Part shown: one piece after another, positions 35,746 through 46,038 of the stretch
Layout of the letters: every line of letters starts with the position of its first letter
Numbering within the stretch: position 1 is the stretch's first letter
Assembly (NCBI GenBank): GCA_013350335.1
Contig: CM023539.1
Coordinates: 33,156,631-33,220,630, forward strand
Origin: Chimonanthus salicifolius
Taxonomy: Eukaryota > Streptophyta > Magnoliopsida > Laurales > Calycanthaceae
Direction: 5' to 3'
DNA length: 64,000 bases
The notes under the pieces: model-generated
Told to the model about the DNA's origin: nothing
Database searches by the model: none
Seen by the model: only the letters and a program-made list of their open reading frames with translations
Translations under genes and position numbers: made by a program

Positions 35746-36815
35746 ATACAATCCTCTTTTTAAAATTTTCGTCTCGAAAATAGAACGAAATAGGGTTCCA
35801 AGGCTTCCGTTGACTCCACTTTAACTAGGTTTCTAGCTTCACTCTCCTGAAATTCCATCGGCTAATTATAGAGTCAACTAACTAGACTAACTCGGCAATC
35901 GCCCATAGCTTCCCATTCGAGTTTCACTAGACTCTTGTCTTTTCCATTAGATACATCTCCAAAAATTTTGCACATCTTCATTTACTATATGACTAATATC
36001 TTTTACCAATACCCGACATCAATCCAAACTACCATGGGAACCATCATCCATGATTATATACATCCATCACTAGCATCACTCTATCAGTGCATATCTTTTA
36101 TCCATGGTTAATAACCATCCATGAAAATAGCCCTCCTCTGGGTATAATCCATTCATGGGTATAACTAATCCATCCTTGGGCATAATTAATCCAGGTCACA
36201 TCCTCTACCGTGAGATATTTTATCCATGGAAACAACAATCAAAAGAGTCACTACTTGACTGTGGCAACCATATCAATTCACAAATATACCTCGACCCCTA
36301 GCAAGACTTAGGGCCCATGACTTACTAAACGGAAGACCCACGTCCAACGTGATCCGGTCTACCCCGCCCTACATCCCTTCACCCCAAGGGTGATTCAGTC
36401 AAGCTCTAAGGCGTCGGACCGCGTCTAACGAAGCTAGCACCACCCCTACGGGGTAAAATGGTAACTAGTTCTGCGCATCCACGCACATCAAGTGTGCGAA
36501 ATAGCCGTAAGAGCGCCCTCCAGCGCGTAGCATGCAAGGGACCCACTCCTCAACGGTAACCCTACGGGACTAAGTCTCCGTATTTCAATCAAGGCTCCCA
36601 CAGTCTCCTAGCTACTCTAAGCCATACTCCTGGAATCTATATACTTATCTCGTCAATGTTACGTGAGGGATGCACCCATACCACGTCTCAATATAATCAA
36701 GTGACCTCGTCAGATACATCTCAATGCCAAAATCCTCATAAACTCTTAAGTTTGCATACTTTATTAAAAGTCATTTAAACTTCCATCACAATACAAGGGT
36801 TGGTAGGGTTAGAAC
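35746..36815 (-). mobile_element. 3' interior tail of the composite family
   Basis: On the minus strand the segment ends ATTTTCGAGACGAAAAT then AAAAAGAGGATTGTAT before the LTR start at 35745. This is the usual pattern at the 3' end of plant chromovirus-type gypsy elements (compare TTTCGGGACGAAAT at 59718). The rest shows no integrase or chromodomain frame. It ends at about 36815 against a plus-strand LTR. Confidence 0.55.
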
Positions 36816-39800
36816 AAAAAAAAAAAATGGTGGGAACCATTGTTCAAAAGCAACCCAATGTATGTGTTATGGGATTAAATTAAATTAAATGGGTAATGTA
36901 CATTTATTTGGGTCAAAGTGGTTAATTGGGTCAAAAGACCCAAATGGGACCCAATGGGTCGTGGTTGACATGTTTGACCATTAGGTGAGCTCAAAACTTA
37001 ATTGGGTTAAGATGAATTAAATGTTTGGGTTTGGATTGAGTTGGAATTAATTGTGGAGTTTAGTTGAGTTGAATTTATAAGTTGAAGTGCATTAAAATGA
37101 GAGTTACATATGGGTTCACACTTGGAGAGGTGATGGACAAGGGTTGTATCTAGGGCAGCCAAGAGCCAAAACCGTTGGAGGGTTTCATCTCAAGGATGAA
37201 ACCCCCACATGAAATAAATTATGGAAGTAAATGGGAGGAGAGTTACATTTGGTGCCAACCTTGGGCTGAAGTTCACTAGTCAAAAAGGGTTTTCAGTTGC
37301 ACTCCCTCTCTCTTTCTCTCCCTCTCTTGGACGTCTTCACCTCTCAAGATCAAGAGCATTAGTTGATTGCCTATCTTCAATCAGTCCTTGACTGATCCCT
37401 CCACCAAGACAAGTAGACTTAGAGAAAAGGAGTTGCACCTCTAGGTTTATCATTTCCATCCAAGGTCAAGTTCATATCTCTCTCTCTCTCTCTTAAATCA
37501 ATACTTTTGCTGATCAACTTCAAGGAGTTTCCAGCAAGATTAAGCTTGGCTAAAGGACAGGAAGGAAGGAGGAAGGCTAAGGATCTAAGAGGAGCAAAAG
37601 GAACAGAAGAACAAGCAAAGATCAAATCGGTGGAGTCGCGGAAACGGTAGGTGTTCTATAACTTTTATTTAGTAAGATAACCAAAGAAACATGATCAGTC
37701 CATTGTATGTCCAAATCTTAAAAAGGGATGTACAAAAACCAATGAGTATGAAAAGGAGGTGATTAGGTTTGGCCATGATGTATGGCCGAACCCATCAAAG
37801 GGTATGATCGTGGCTATGAAGTTTAAATGAAGAGATAAAGGAACCATAGGGTTCGGCCATGAGTATGGCCGAACCCCATGGAAGAAAATGAATGGCTAAT
37901 GATGTGTAAAAAGGATAAGAAATGGATCATAGGGTTCGGCCACTTGGGATGGCCGAACCCCATGAAAAGACTTGGTGAATTTTTAGGGTTTTTGAGAGAT
38001 AAAATCCATATTATGTAATGAAAGTTTTAAAAGGGTTTTTGAATGAAGATAAGTGCAATATGTTGGTCGGCCATTGGATGGCTGAACGATATGGTTCTTA
38101 TGGCTAAAAGTGTTGAGCCAAAATTATGATAAATGATGGAATCATTGAGTTAAGAGGACCATAGGGTTCGGCCATGTGTATGGCCGAACCCCATGGACTG
38201 TTTTGATGGGATAATTGGATTAAAATCATGTTGGAAATTATGATTTGTTTTATGCTTTTGATTTAAGAATCACCTAAGCTTAGTTATGGATTTAATATTA
38301 AATTGATCAACCATGATAAATGATGGAACATGAGGTAAAAATCCAAAGGGTGAGGTTCAGCCATGTAGTATGGCCGAACCCCACTAATGATCATTTGGTG
38401 GATTTAAGGTTAATTCATAATGTAATTGGAGAAGGGTGAATGAAGGATTTAAAGGACCAAATCAAGTGGTGAGGATCAGCCATGTTGTATGGCCGAACCC
38501 CACTAAGGAGGATTGGTTATGGACTTTGGTTTTTAAGAAAAATTAGACAAAGATTAGTATAGTGGCATTATTGTAAATATGGATGAAATGGTCAAAGGTG
38601 AAATGATCAAAGATGAAATGACCAAAGGATTTGAAATATGAGCCAAAACCAAAGTGGTAAGGTTCGGCCATGTTGTATGGCCGAACCCTACCAAGGTTCA
38701 TTTGGAAGTTTGAGTTAATTGTATGGTTTTAGTTAAATAAAAGAGAGACCAAAAATTTAAATGGGTGAGGTTCGGCCATGGGGTATGGCCGAACCCCACA
38801 AAGTGGATTTTGGGACTTAGACTAAGTTGGAAATTATATGGACATATGATTGATTTTCTGTTATATAAATAGGGTAACGGGACTTGCTTGAACGGTGTAC
38901 AAGTCTTGAACGAGTGACGGTTCAAAAGAACGGTTAATTTAAGTGACATTTGAGTAGGTTTCCTACCTTTTTGAACCACACTCATATTTGATGTTTTATC
39001 GTAATTTTGATGAATTATGTGCTAAGTTATTATGTTTCAAAGTGGTTTTATATGTTAAGATGTGTTTACAAATGGCATGAAATCATGGACATCTTATGCA
39101 TGGCATGGGGTGGAGATTATGGAAACCGGAGGCCACACTCCGTCGGGGCATCCGAAAGACCATTGTGGGGTACCTGGACGATGAGAATCCCGTCAAGAGG
39201 AGGCTATGTATATTTGTGATGGGTGGGACTCATTACATGTGCATTACATACATATCATTGTTTTTATGAGATTTTGATGAACATGTATTATTATATTATT
39301 TGCATGTTTTATACTAACCTTATGGTAGGCCTAATCGGAAACACCTACTGGGCGCGTTAATCTAACGCCCTATCTCTATCCTTAGTGGATGACGCAGGAA
39401 AGGGGAAGAACGAGGATCATGAAGGAAACTAAGCCTAGGAGCTTGGGCTTTGAATGGACTTTTAATGGATTGATTTATGGACTTTTTATATGGACAATGT
39501 AATTTGATAGTTAGTTGTTGTCGGCATGTAATAATGTAGTTAACTAGTTACTATGGTTTGGTTTATTTTGGATGGTTTGGAATGAATGTTAGCCTAAGGT
39601 TATTTTAGTAATGTTAGAGAATATGATTATGTACTTCGCTATCTAAAGATGTAAAATGGAGTAGTCTTAGGATCTATTATAACCCGCAGTTAGATTAAGA
39701 TTAAGTTTATTCCGCAAGTCTTATTTGTACCATGTGTGGACTGGATCTTATGGACTTAGTTCATACTCACATGGGCTTGGCCAGTTAAGGGTCAGACTTT

Positions 39801-39905
39801 AGAAGTCCGAATTTAACTCGAGTCGTGACGTCCCGTCCCGATCACTTGTTTATTATTATAAAAAAAAGACTCTGATTATTAGAGTGAATAGGGCGGGGTG
39901 TTACA
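36816..39905 (+). mobile_element. LTR, plus arm, 5'-truncated
   Basis: Homologous to 28405-35745 in reverse. It lacks roughly the first 85 bp (starts near AAAATGGTGGGA) and ends GGGGTGTTACA at 39905, directly before the primer-binding site. About 3.1 kb, with nine stem-loops at 37765-38797, a (CT)n run near 37477 and the GGGCGCGTT palindrome at 39350-39370. Confidence 0.75.
37765..38797. repeat. GGTTCGGCCAT stem-loop array, plus arm LTR
   Basis: Nine units at 37765, 37849, 37932, 38065, 38163, 38352, 38472, 38660 and 38767, each about 28 bases: GGGTTCGGCCAT, 3-6 variable bases, ATGGCCGAACCC. Spacing 83-189 bp. Several changes keep pairing as G-U in RNA (for example TTCAGCC against GGCCGAA). 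Confidence 0.85.
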
Positions 39906-39907
39906 GT

Positions 39908-39919
39908 TGGTATCAGAAC
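39908..39919 (+). other. Primer-binding site, plus arm
   Basis: TGGTATCAGAAC, one mismatch from the initiator-Met tRNA site, two bases after the LTR end at 39905. Confidence 0.75.
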
Positions 39920-40287
39920 GAAACGGGAAGTTGAATCTTTCGAAGTACGATTAAGATTGTTTCATGTCTCACTAACAGATAAGAATCCCAACTGATCGAC
40001 TCTTCGGAGTCCGCTGACTGGGGGCCGGATTAATTTACTTCGTTAGACTCGGACTGAACAATCAATCTGAGAACAACAATGAAAGATAGCAAAGGAAGTA
40101 CAGTCATGGATATACCAAACATAGCAAAATAGGATACACTTCCCCAATATCCCCAAATTGAGAAACAAACAATAGATATTTAGAAATTTCCCCAAAAACA
40201 AAGAAAACCAAGAGTGCTTTTTTGGAAATCTTCCCAAAATAGTGAAAAACACAATATGTACGAGGAAACTAAGTCGTTAATGTTTTC

Positions 40288-40671
40288 ATGACTTTAGGGA
40301 AAATGGCTCCAAAGAAAAAGATCCCTCAGAACCAGAACGGGAAGGAAAAAGTGTTACAAATCACTCAACATGAGAAAGTGGTATCTCAACATGAAAAATC
40401 TTTACATGAGAAGGAGACATCTTTACATGAGAAGGAGGTAACTCAACCTAAGAAGGAGCAATCTTTTCATGAAAAATCACACAATGAGGAAGAGTCACAT
40501 CACTCTCGGCGAGAAGAGAATGAGAGTGAACACTCATCTTGGAGGGAGGAAGAGGGGAACAACGACGTACATATATCTAATGTTCTTCATGTTCCTCACA
40601 TGCATAAGAATCTGTTATCTGTCGCACAATTCACAAAAGATAACTCCGTTAGCTTTACCTTCTTTCCATAG
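40288..40671 (+). CDS. Chimeric open frame: composite gag start fused to copia
   Basis: The likely start is 40303 (MAPKKKIPQ); an earlier in-frame ATG is at 40288. To 40573 it matches the minus-arm gag (QHEKVVSQHEK, EKSHNEEESHHSRRE). At 40574 the sequence passes into the copia pre-integrase region without a frame change (NVLHVPHMHKNLLSVAQ) and stops at TAG 40669-40671. The fusion is a by-product of where the insertion ended; the chimera of about 120 residues has no complete domain. It includes the charged repeat region of gag and the GAG-pre-integrase start of copia. Confidence 0.7.
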   Translation: MTLGKMAPKKKIPQNQNGKEKVLQITQHEKVVSQHEKSLHEKETSLHEKEVTQPKKEQSFHEKSHNEEESHHSRREENESEHSSWREEEGNNDVHISNVLHVPHMHKNLLSVAQFTKDNSVSFTFFP

Positions 40672-41682
40672 GGATTTCTTATTTGTGACTTATACACTGG
40701 TTCTATTTTGTTTCAGAGCCGATGTGAGGCTGGTCTTTATCCCATTCGTCCCTCTCGTCATGCATTAGCGGCTTCGCGCTCTTCGCCGTCTCTTTGGCAC
40801 CAGCGTCTTGGTCACCCTTCATCTCAAGTCCTTCAAGTTCTTGCATCCAATAAAAGCTTCGGCCCTTCTGTTTCTTTTCCTTCAAATAAGTTTTGTACAC
40901 ATTGTGCCTTAGGAAAGTCTATCCGACTTCCTTTTTCTATTAATGAGAATAAAGCTTTAACACCATTTTCTTTACTTCATTCTGATGTATAGATGTCCCC
41001 TATTTCTTCTGTTACTGGTTATCGTTACTATGTCTTGTTTACTGATGATTATTCTCGCTACTCCTGGATCTTTCCCATGCGACATAAGTCTGAAGTCTTT
41101 TCTCACTTTTCTACCTTTCTTACATTTGTTGAAAATCAGTTCTCTACCTCCATTAAACAATTCCAGAGTGATGGAGGTAAAGAATATGATAATCACACAT
41201 TTCACCATTTGTCTGCGGAAAAAGGGATTCGTCACCGCTTCTCCTGTCCTCATACCCCACAACAAAATGGACTTGCGGAGCGTAAGCATCGCCATATTTC
41301 TGAAATGGGGCGTACCTTATTGATTGCTTCTCATCTTCCCAACACTTTATGGCTTGAGGCCCTATGCACTGCTGTGTACCTTATCAATCGTCTCCCTACC
41401 CCCGTCCTCAATTGGTCTTCTCCTTTTCAGACATTGTTTCACTACACACCTAACTACATGTCCCTCCGAACATTTGGTTGTACCTGCTATCCTTATCTTG
41501 GCGATTATGTTACTAACAAATTGCAACCAAGATCTGCTGAATGTGTGTTTCTAGGTTACAGCTCTCACCATAAAGGCTACATGTGTCTTCATCCGTCCAC
41601 TGGCCGCATCTACATTTCCAGACATGTTTTGTTCAATGAGGCCGTTTTTCCCTACGCCTCTGGTTCCTCACCAACTTCTTGA
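40579..41682 (+). pseudogene. Copia integrase, longer copy
   Basis: One frame with stops at 40669-40671, 40990-40992 (both probably from Trp TGG) and 41680-41682. The GAG-pre-integrase zinc motif is present as WHQRLGH and FCTHCALGK. The catalytic triad is intact: Asp at 40984-40986 (LLHSDV), Asp at 41170-41172 (QSDGG), Glu at 41278-41280 (NGLAERKH), giving D-x35-E between the last two. The C-terminal part reads SLRTFGCTCYPYL and RSAECVFLGYSSHHKGY. Integrase joins element DNA to the host chromosome. Stops make this copy inactive. Confidence 0.88.
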
Positions 41683-41697
41683 CCATCTTCTCCTGAC

Positions 41698-43545
41698 ATG
41701 GTCTTCATACCAGTGCTTTCTTCACCGGCCTATACAACACATGCTCCGGTTTCCACAGCTCTTGCAGACCCATCACACTCTTCCGTGGTCACGCCTGAGA
41801 TAAACACTTCACTCTCTACGGTGGTAGCCACTGAGCCTCCTTTTGTCTCCTCCACTCCAGATGTTGCTCCAGCTCCACCAGAAAATGCTCACCCTATGGT
41901 GACTCATGCTAAGGATGGTATTTTCAAGCCCAACAAAAAAGTAGCTTTTCCTACTCGCCCCCCACTCCCGCAGGCCTTTGTCTCTATGGTCTCCTCTTCC
42001 AATATCGAGCCTACCTGCTTCACTCACGCTGTCCGCTCTGCTGGCTGGAGACAAGCAATGCATGATGAATTCAATGCTCTCTTATGGCAACATACTTGGT
42101 CGCTTGTTCCACCTAGTTCGCATCTCAACACTGTGGGCTACAAATGGGTCTTTAAGATCAAACGCCGCTCTGATGGTAGCATTGAGCGCCACAAAGTACG
42201 TCTCGTTGCAAAAGGTTTTCATCAACAAGCAGGCGTCGACTATGATAAAACCTTCAGCCCTGTCGTCAAACCCACCACAATCCATACTGTTCTCAGTCTT
42301 GTGGTCAACTCTGCCTGGCCCACTCATCAGCTTGACGATAATAATGTTTTCCTTCATGGCCACATTTCTGAAGAAGTTTATATGGTTCAACCGCCTGGCT
42401 TTGTTGATCCTCATCGTCCTCAACATGTTTGCAAACTACACAAAGCAATTTATGGTTTGAAGCAGCCTCCCCAAGCATGGTTTCACCGGTTCAGTTCTTT
42501 TCTTCTCTCTTATGGATTCGTTCAAAGCAAGGCCGACACCTCGATGTTCACCTTTTGCCAGGGCTCCAGCCTCATGATTCTACTTCTTTATGTTGATGAT
42601 ATTGTCTTGACCGGCAATACCCTAGCTCTTCTCAAATCGTTTATTCAAACACTGGGCTCCGAATTTGAAATCAAGGATCTTGGCACTCTTCATTACTTCT
42701 TGGGTCTTGAGGTCACTTCTGCTTCTCGAGGATTACATTTATCTCAGACCAAATACGCCCTAAATATTCTTCGCCATCATCAGATGCTTGACTGCAAACC
42801 GTGCTCCACTCCTATTGCTGTTAAGACTCAATTGTCTTCTCTCTCTGGTAACCTGCTCTCGGATCCCACTGAGTATCGCCAGCTTGTTGGCGCCCTTCAA
42901 TATCTCACCCTCACAACCTCACAAAGCCTAATATTGCTTTCGCTGTACACATGGCCTCTCAATTTATGTGTGAACCTCACACACCTCATTTGGACGCCAT
43001 CAAACGTATCCTTTGCTATCTCAAAGGCTCCCTTGGTCGTGGTCTGCCTCTCCTCTGTGTGACTAATCCTCTTCGCCTGGTTGCTTACTCTGATGTTGAT
43101 TGGGCCGGTTGTCTTGATAGGCTCCACTACTGGTGTCTGCATTTTCTTGGGTCCCAACTTAATTTCTTGGTGTGATAAGAAGCAACTGACTGTTTCTCAT
43201 TCTAATGCCGAAGCCGAATACAGGGCTCTTGCCTATACCTGTGCTGATACTATTTGGATTCAAAATCTCTTGCATGAGCATGGATTTCCTCTATCTTCTC
43301 CAACGGTCCTTCTTTGTGATAATCTCAGTGCCACATATATGGCTGCTAATCCTGTCTTTCATGCTCGGACTAAACACATCGAGCTTGATTATCATTTTAT
43401 CCGCGAACGGGTAACCGCTGGCACTCATCAGATTCAGTTTGTCTCCTCCCTCGATCAGCTTGCTGATATCTTCACAAAGGGTCTGGCTTCGCAACGCTTC
43501 TCTGCGCTTAGAAACTCGTCGCTCCCTCTTCGCCAAGTTTGTGGG
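41698..43545 (+). pseudogene. Copia RT and RNase H, longer copy
   Basis: In the same frame as integrase after TGA 41680-41682. A Pro/Ser/Thr-rich linker leads to RT: WRQAMHDEFNALLWQHTW, YKWVFKIKRRSDG, LVAKGFHQQ, QLDDNNVFLHG and LYVDDIVLTG (YVDD 42589-42600). An insertion of about 8 bp in CTCACAACCTCACAA (about 42915) shifts the frame; a small deletion near 43120 shifts it back. RNase H motifs YSDVDWAGC, AEAEYRAL and LLCDNLSATYMA are spread over the two frames. It ends before the polypurine tract at 43541. Sequence is close to the deleted copy at 23992-25304. Inactive. Confidence 0.88.
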
Positions 43546-43549
43546 GGAG
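43541..43549 (+). other. Copia polypurine tract
   Basis: GTGGGGGAG directly before LTR 3; primes plus-strand DNA synthesis in such elements. Confidence 0.75.
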
Positions 43550-43722
43550 TATTAACGGAAAGTCCAGACTTTTCGATATTGTGTATCTGTAATAATTCTC
43601 TTCCCCAATCAAGGGATTGTAATTTGTATGTGATTAATTATTTCCTCATTTGTGAGGCTTGTAATTCCTATTTATACTGATATCAATAGAGAGACAAAAT
43701 TGCCAAATTCCTAAATTTTACA
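43550..43722 (+). repeat. Copia LTR 3 (3')
   Basis: 173 bp, TATTAACGG to AATTTTACA, followed by the target duplication AGGTC (43723-43727). Confidence 0.87.
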
Positions 43723-43727
43723 AGGTC

Positions 43728-44740
43728 ACTTCTGAATATTTTTCTAATACTCAATTACATAAAAGGTTATATTTTAGAAACAAAATGGTTTAAAGACGAT
43801 CGAAAAAGGACTTAGTAGTGCAGTATTCATTTGATCATTTATAATTGTAACTTCAACAAATGACTATATAAAAAAGGAAACATATCTTTTGTTCTCAAAA
43901 TGTCTCATCCATTTTCTATAATTTGTATAGAATGAAAAAAGAAATAAAAAAATGGCAGGCAACAAAAATGCAAAAATCCTTTGTTGAGGTGATTTTTCTC
44001 CCCAAGGAACCGAGGTATTCTACTTGAAGAAGTCTGCGTAAGTTTGCCTGAGAAATCCCCTAGAGGAAGTCTACTTAAGGATGTCTATCTAAGGAAATCT
44101 TCCTGAAAAAATTGCTCAAGGAAACATGCTTGAGAAGTCTATCTGAGTAAGTCTAACTAAGGAACTGCTCGAGAGAGTCTGAATATAAAATTGTAAAGCA
44201 TTAGTGTAACTCTTGCTAGGTGAAAAGAGTGTCTTCTCCCTTGTCTTTCAACAGAAGTGTTGTCTTGTTGTAAGTAGGTTTTATCTCCACCTATGAGGAG
44301 ATAATAGTAGAATCCTCAAGAGGTGTTCTTGAGGAATGGACGTAGACAAGATTACAGAACCACAATAAAATCGTCGAGTTCAATTTTCCCTCTCTTACTC
44401 ATATCCTCTCATTAAATGTGTATTTAAATTATCTCATGCATATTTATTTTGTGTGGATTGTTTATTTCTGACTTTCTATTTGAATACACATTTAATTAAT
44501 TGGTTTAATTTGCTTAGAATTTTTTAAAGGATCATAATTTTTGTATCAGTCCTATACACCTCTCCCCTAGGACTGGACATTGCTCTAACCTCAACTTTCA
44601 GATAACTTTTTGTCCTAAAGAGCCTGAGAGTGACTCGGTGAGTAGAGCCAGATCACTGAAATTATAAGAACCCATTTCCTTCAAAAAGGTGATTGCACGA
44701 CCATTACTTTCTCTTTTAACCTATAACTTCCCCATCGGTG
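43728..44740. other. Flanking sequence with possible LTR remnant
   Basis: No coding frame. 43985-44160 is a loose repeat of AAGTCT-ACTTAAGGA words; 44190-44400 resembles the R/U5 part of a plant copia LTR (TAGGTTTTATCTCCACCTAT). Neither ends nor partner LTR were found. Confidence 0.3.
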
Positions 44741-44748
44741 CCAATAAC

Positions 44749-46030
44749 CAGGGCCGTCTTGACACAAGTTGAAGCCTTAGGCAAAAATTCTAAATGGGGC
44801 CTTTTTGATATTTGACATATTATTGTAAGTAATATTTAATTAAAATTTTAATTATGTAATAAAAATAATTTTTCTAAAATCTATTTTTCTTGGTTTTTTT
44901 TATATGCAAAATTACTAATTAAATTTTTGTATTCAAATTTTGCTAAAATATTATTTTAAGAGGGGCTTTCTTGTATGAAATAGGTATTCAAGATAGATCA
45001 AAATCTTCATTTTTTTTCTAGTCCTCGATAAATATTAACAATTAAACCTACAAAACTCTAGGCAAAGTTGCAAACATGAATAAAATGCTTTTTTAAAGCA
45101 TTATAGAAGCCAAAGAGCCGCAATTGGCCTGGTTAATGTATTAAGAGCACCCGAATCATTGTTCATTTGCTTACTTGAAACTTCTGGCCCTACTAACCAA
45201 GTTTTGAGACCCAATACTTCCAATTCTATTGGGTGGTTGATCTCTAACACCTAGATTTTTCTCAAATTACAATATTAAAAAAATCAAAATAAATCACTGG
45301 AAGGAATGAAATACTTTGGATCTTGCCAAAATAAAATAAACTCACGTAAATTTAGGATGACTCGGTTGAAACTCGATCAAATGAGTAAACGGGTCAATTA
45401 AATGGGTAAATAGGTACTAACAAAGAATGTTAAATGAGTTTGATGGGCAAGTGGGCTAGGTCAATTCTTGTCAAAGTAGCAAAGTGGACATTAAGTGAAG
45501 GCCATGAAATTAAAAGACAAGGTGGGAGACGCTGGGAAGAGTTGTGGAATGCATTAATGGGTCAAGGTTGCTTGGGTGGTCAAAGGGTTATGATTGGTGG
45601 GCATTAATGTGGTGTAACCAAGGTGGGAATAGAGATGGATGGTAGATATTAGTAAAGATAAGTTAAAGAAAAGGTAAGGGAAAAATGCTCTATAACATAG
45701 AGGTGAGGGTGCGATGGTAGAGGCTTACAGTAGATCTGACGATGGAGAGATGGGTGGCTCAAGGAAAAGGCAGTAGAGAGATCTAGCCGTCGCTTGAGAG
45801 AGAAGCTGTAGCGGCAGACAGTCAAGACGAAGAGCAACAATGGCAAGATTTGCTCGATGTGAAGAAAGGTCGGGGGCCTTCCTAAGGGGGGCCTAAGGGC
45901 TAAGGCAACCGCGTTATTTGCCTCCCCCTTGAGCCGGCCTTGATGGGAGCTCAGCCACTGCGAGAGGGGCCTTCTTCGTCTGGAGGCCTAAGGTGATCAC
46001 CTTTCTTGCCAAAGGGTTAAGACGGCCCTG
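44749..46030. mobile_element. Non-autonomous hAT element
   Basis: 1282 bp with terminal inverted repeats CAGGGCCGTCTTGAC and CAGGGCCGTCTTAAC (right end reversed). 8-bp duplications CCAATAAC (44741-44748) and CCAATAAT (46031-46038), one change, as in hAT insertions. GCCTTAGGC and GGCCTAAGG words occur near the ends. No transposase frame; 45649-45846 is only a short chance frame. Confidence 0.82.
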
Positions 46031-46038
46031 CCAATAAT

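Larger units (their letters stand above)
26804..40573. mobile_element. Composite inverted gypsy-type insertion, 13.77 kb
   Basis: Inserted in the copia protease/pre-integrase region with TATCT on both sides (26799-26803, 40574-40578). Removing it restores the copia frame exactly. Content: LTR start (+, 26804-27388); gag, primer site and full LTR (-, 27388-35745) with a solo LTR inside; interior 3' tail (-, to about 36815); LTR, primer site and gag start (+, 36816-40573). The left end is a normal LTR end (TGTAATATCC); the right end lies inside gag, not at an LTR end. No RT, integrase or protease is present. Confidence 0.8.
23810..43722 (+). mobile_element. Copia-type insertion with three LTRs and a nested composite
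   Basis: The whole block is flanked by AGGTC (23805-23809 and 43723-43727), one 5-bp target duplication. Order: LTR, deleted copy (RT-RNase H only), LTR, gag-protease, nested insertion 26804-40573, integrase, RT, RNase H, LTR. LTRs are 172-173 bp, beginning TATTAACGG and ending CTACA or TTACA. Two units sharing a middle LTR inside a single duplication point to LTR recombination of one element or its cDNA. Confidence 0.85.

Noticed and set aside
37765..38797. CRISPR-like regular repeats
   Set aside because: Units are palindromic with variable spacing (83-189 bp), occur in LTRs of a plant genome and have no cas genes.
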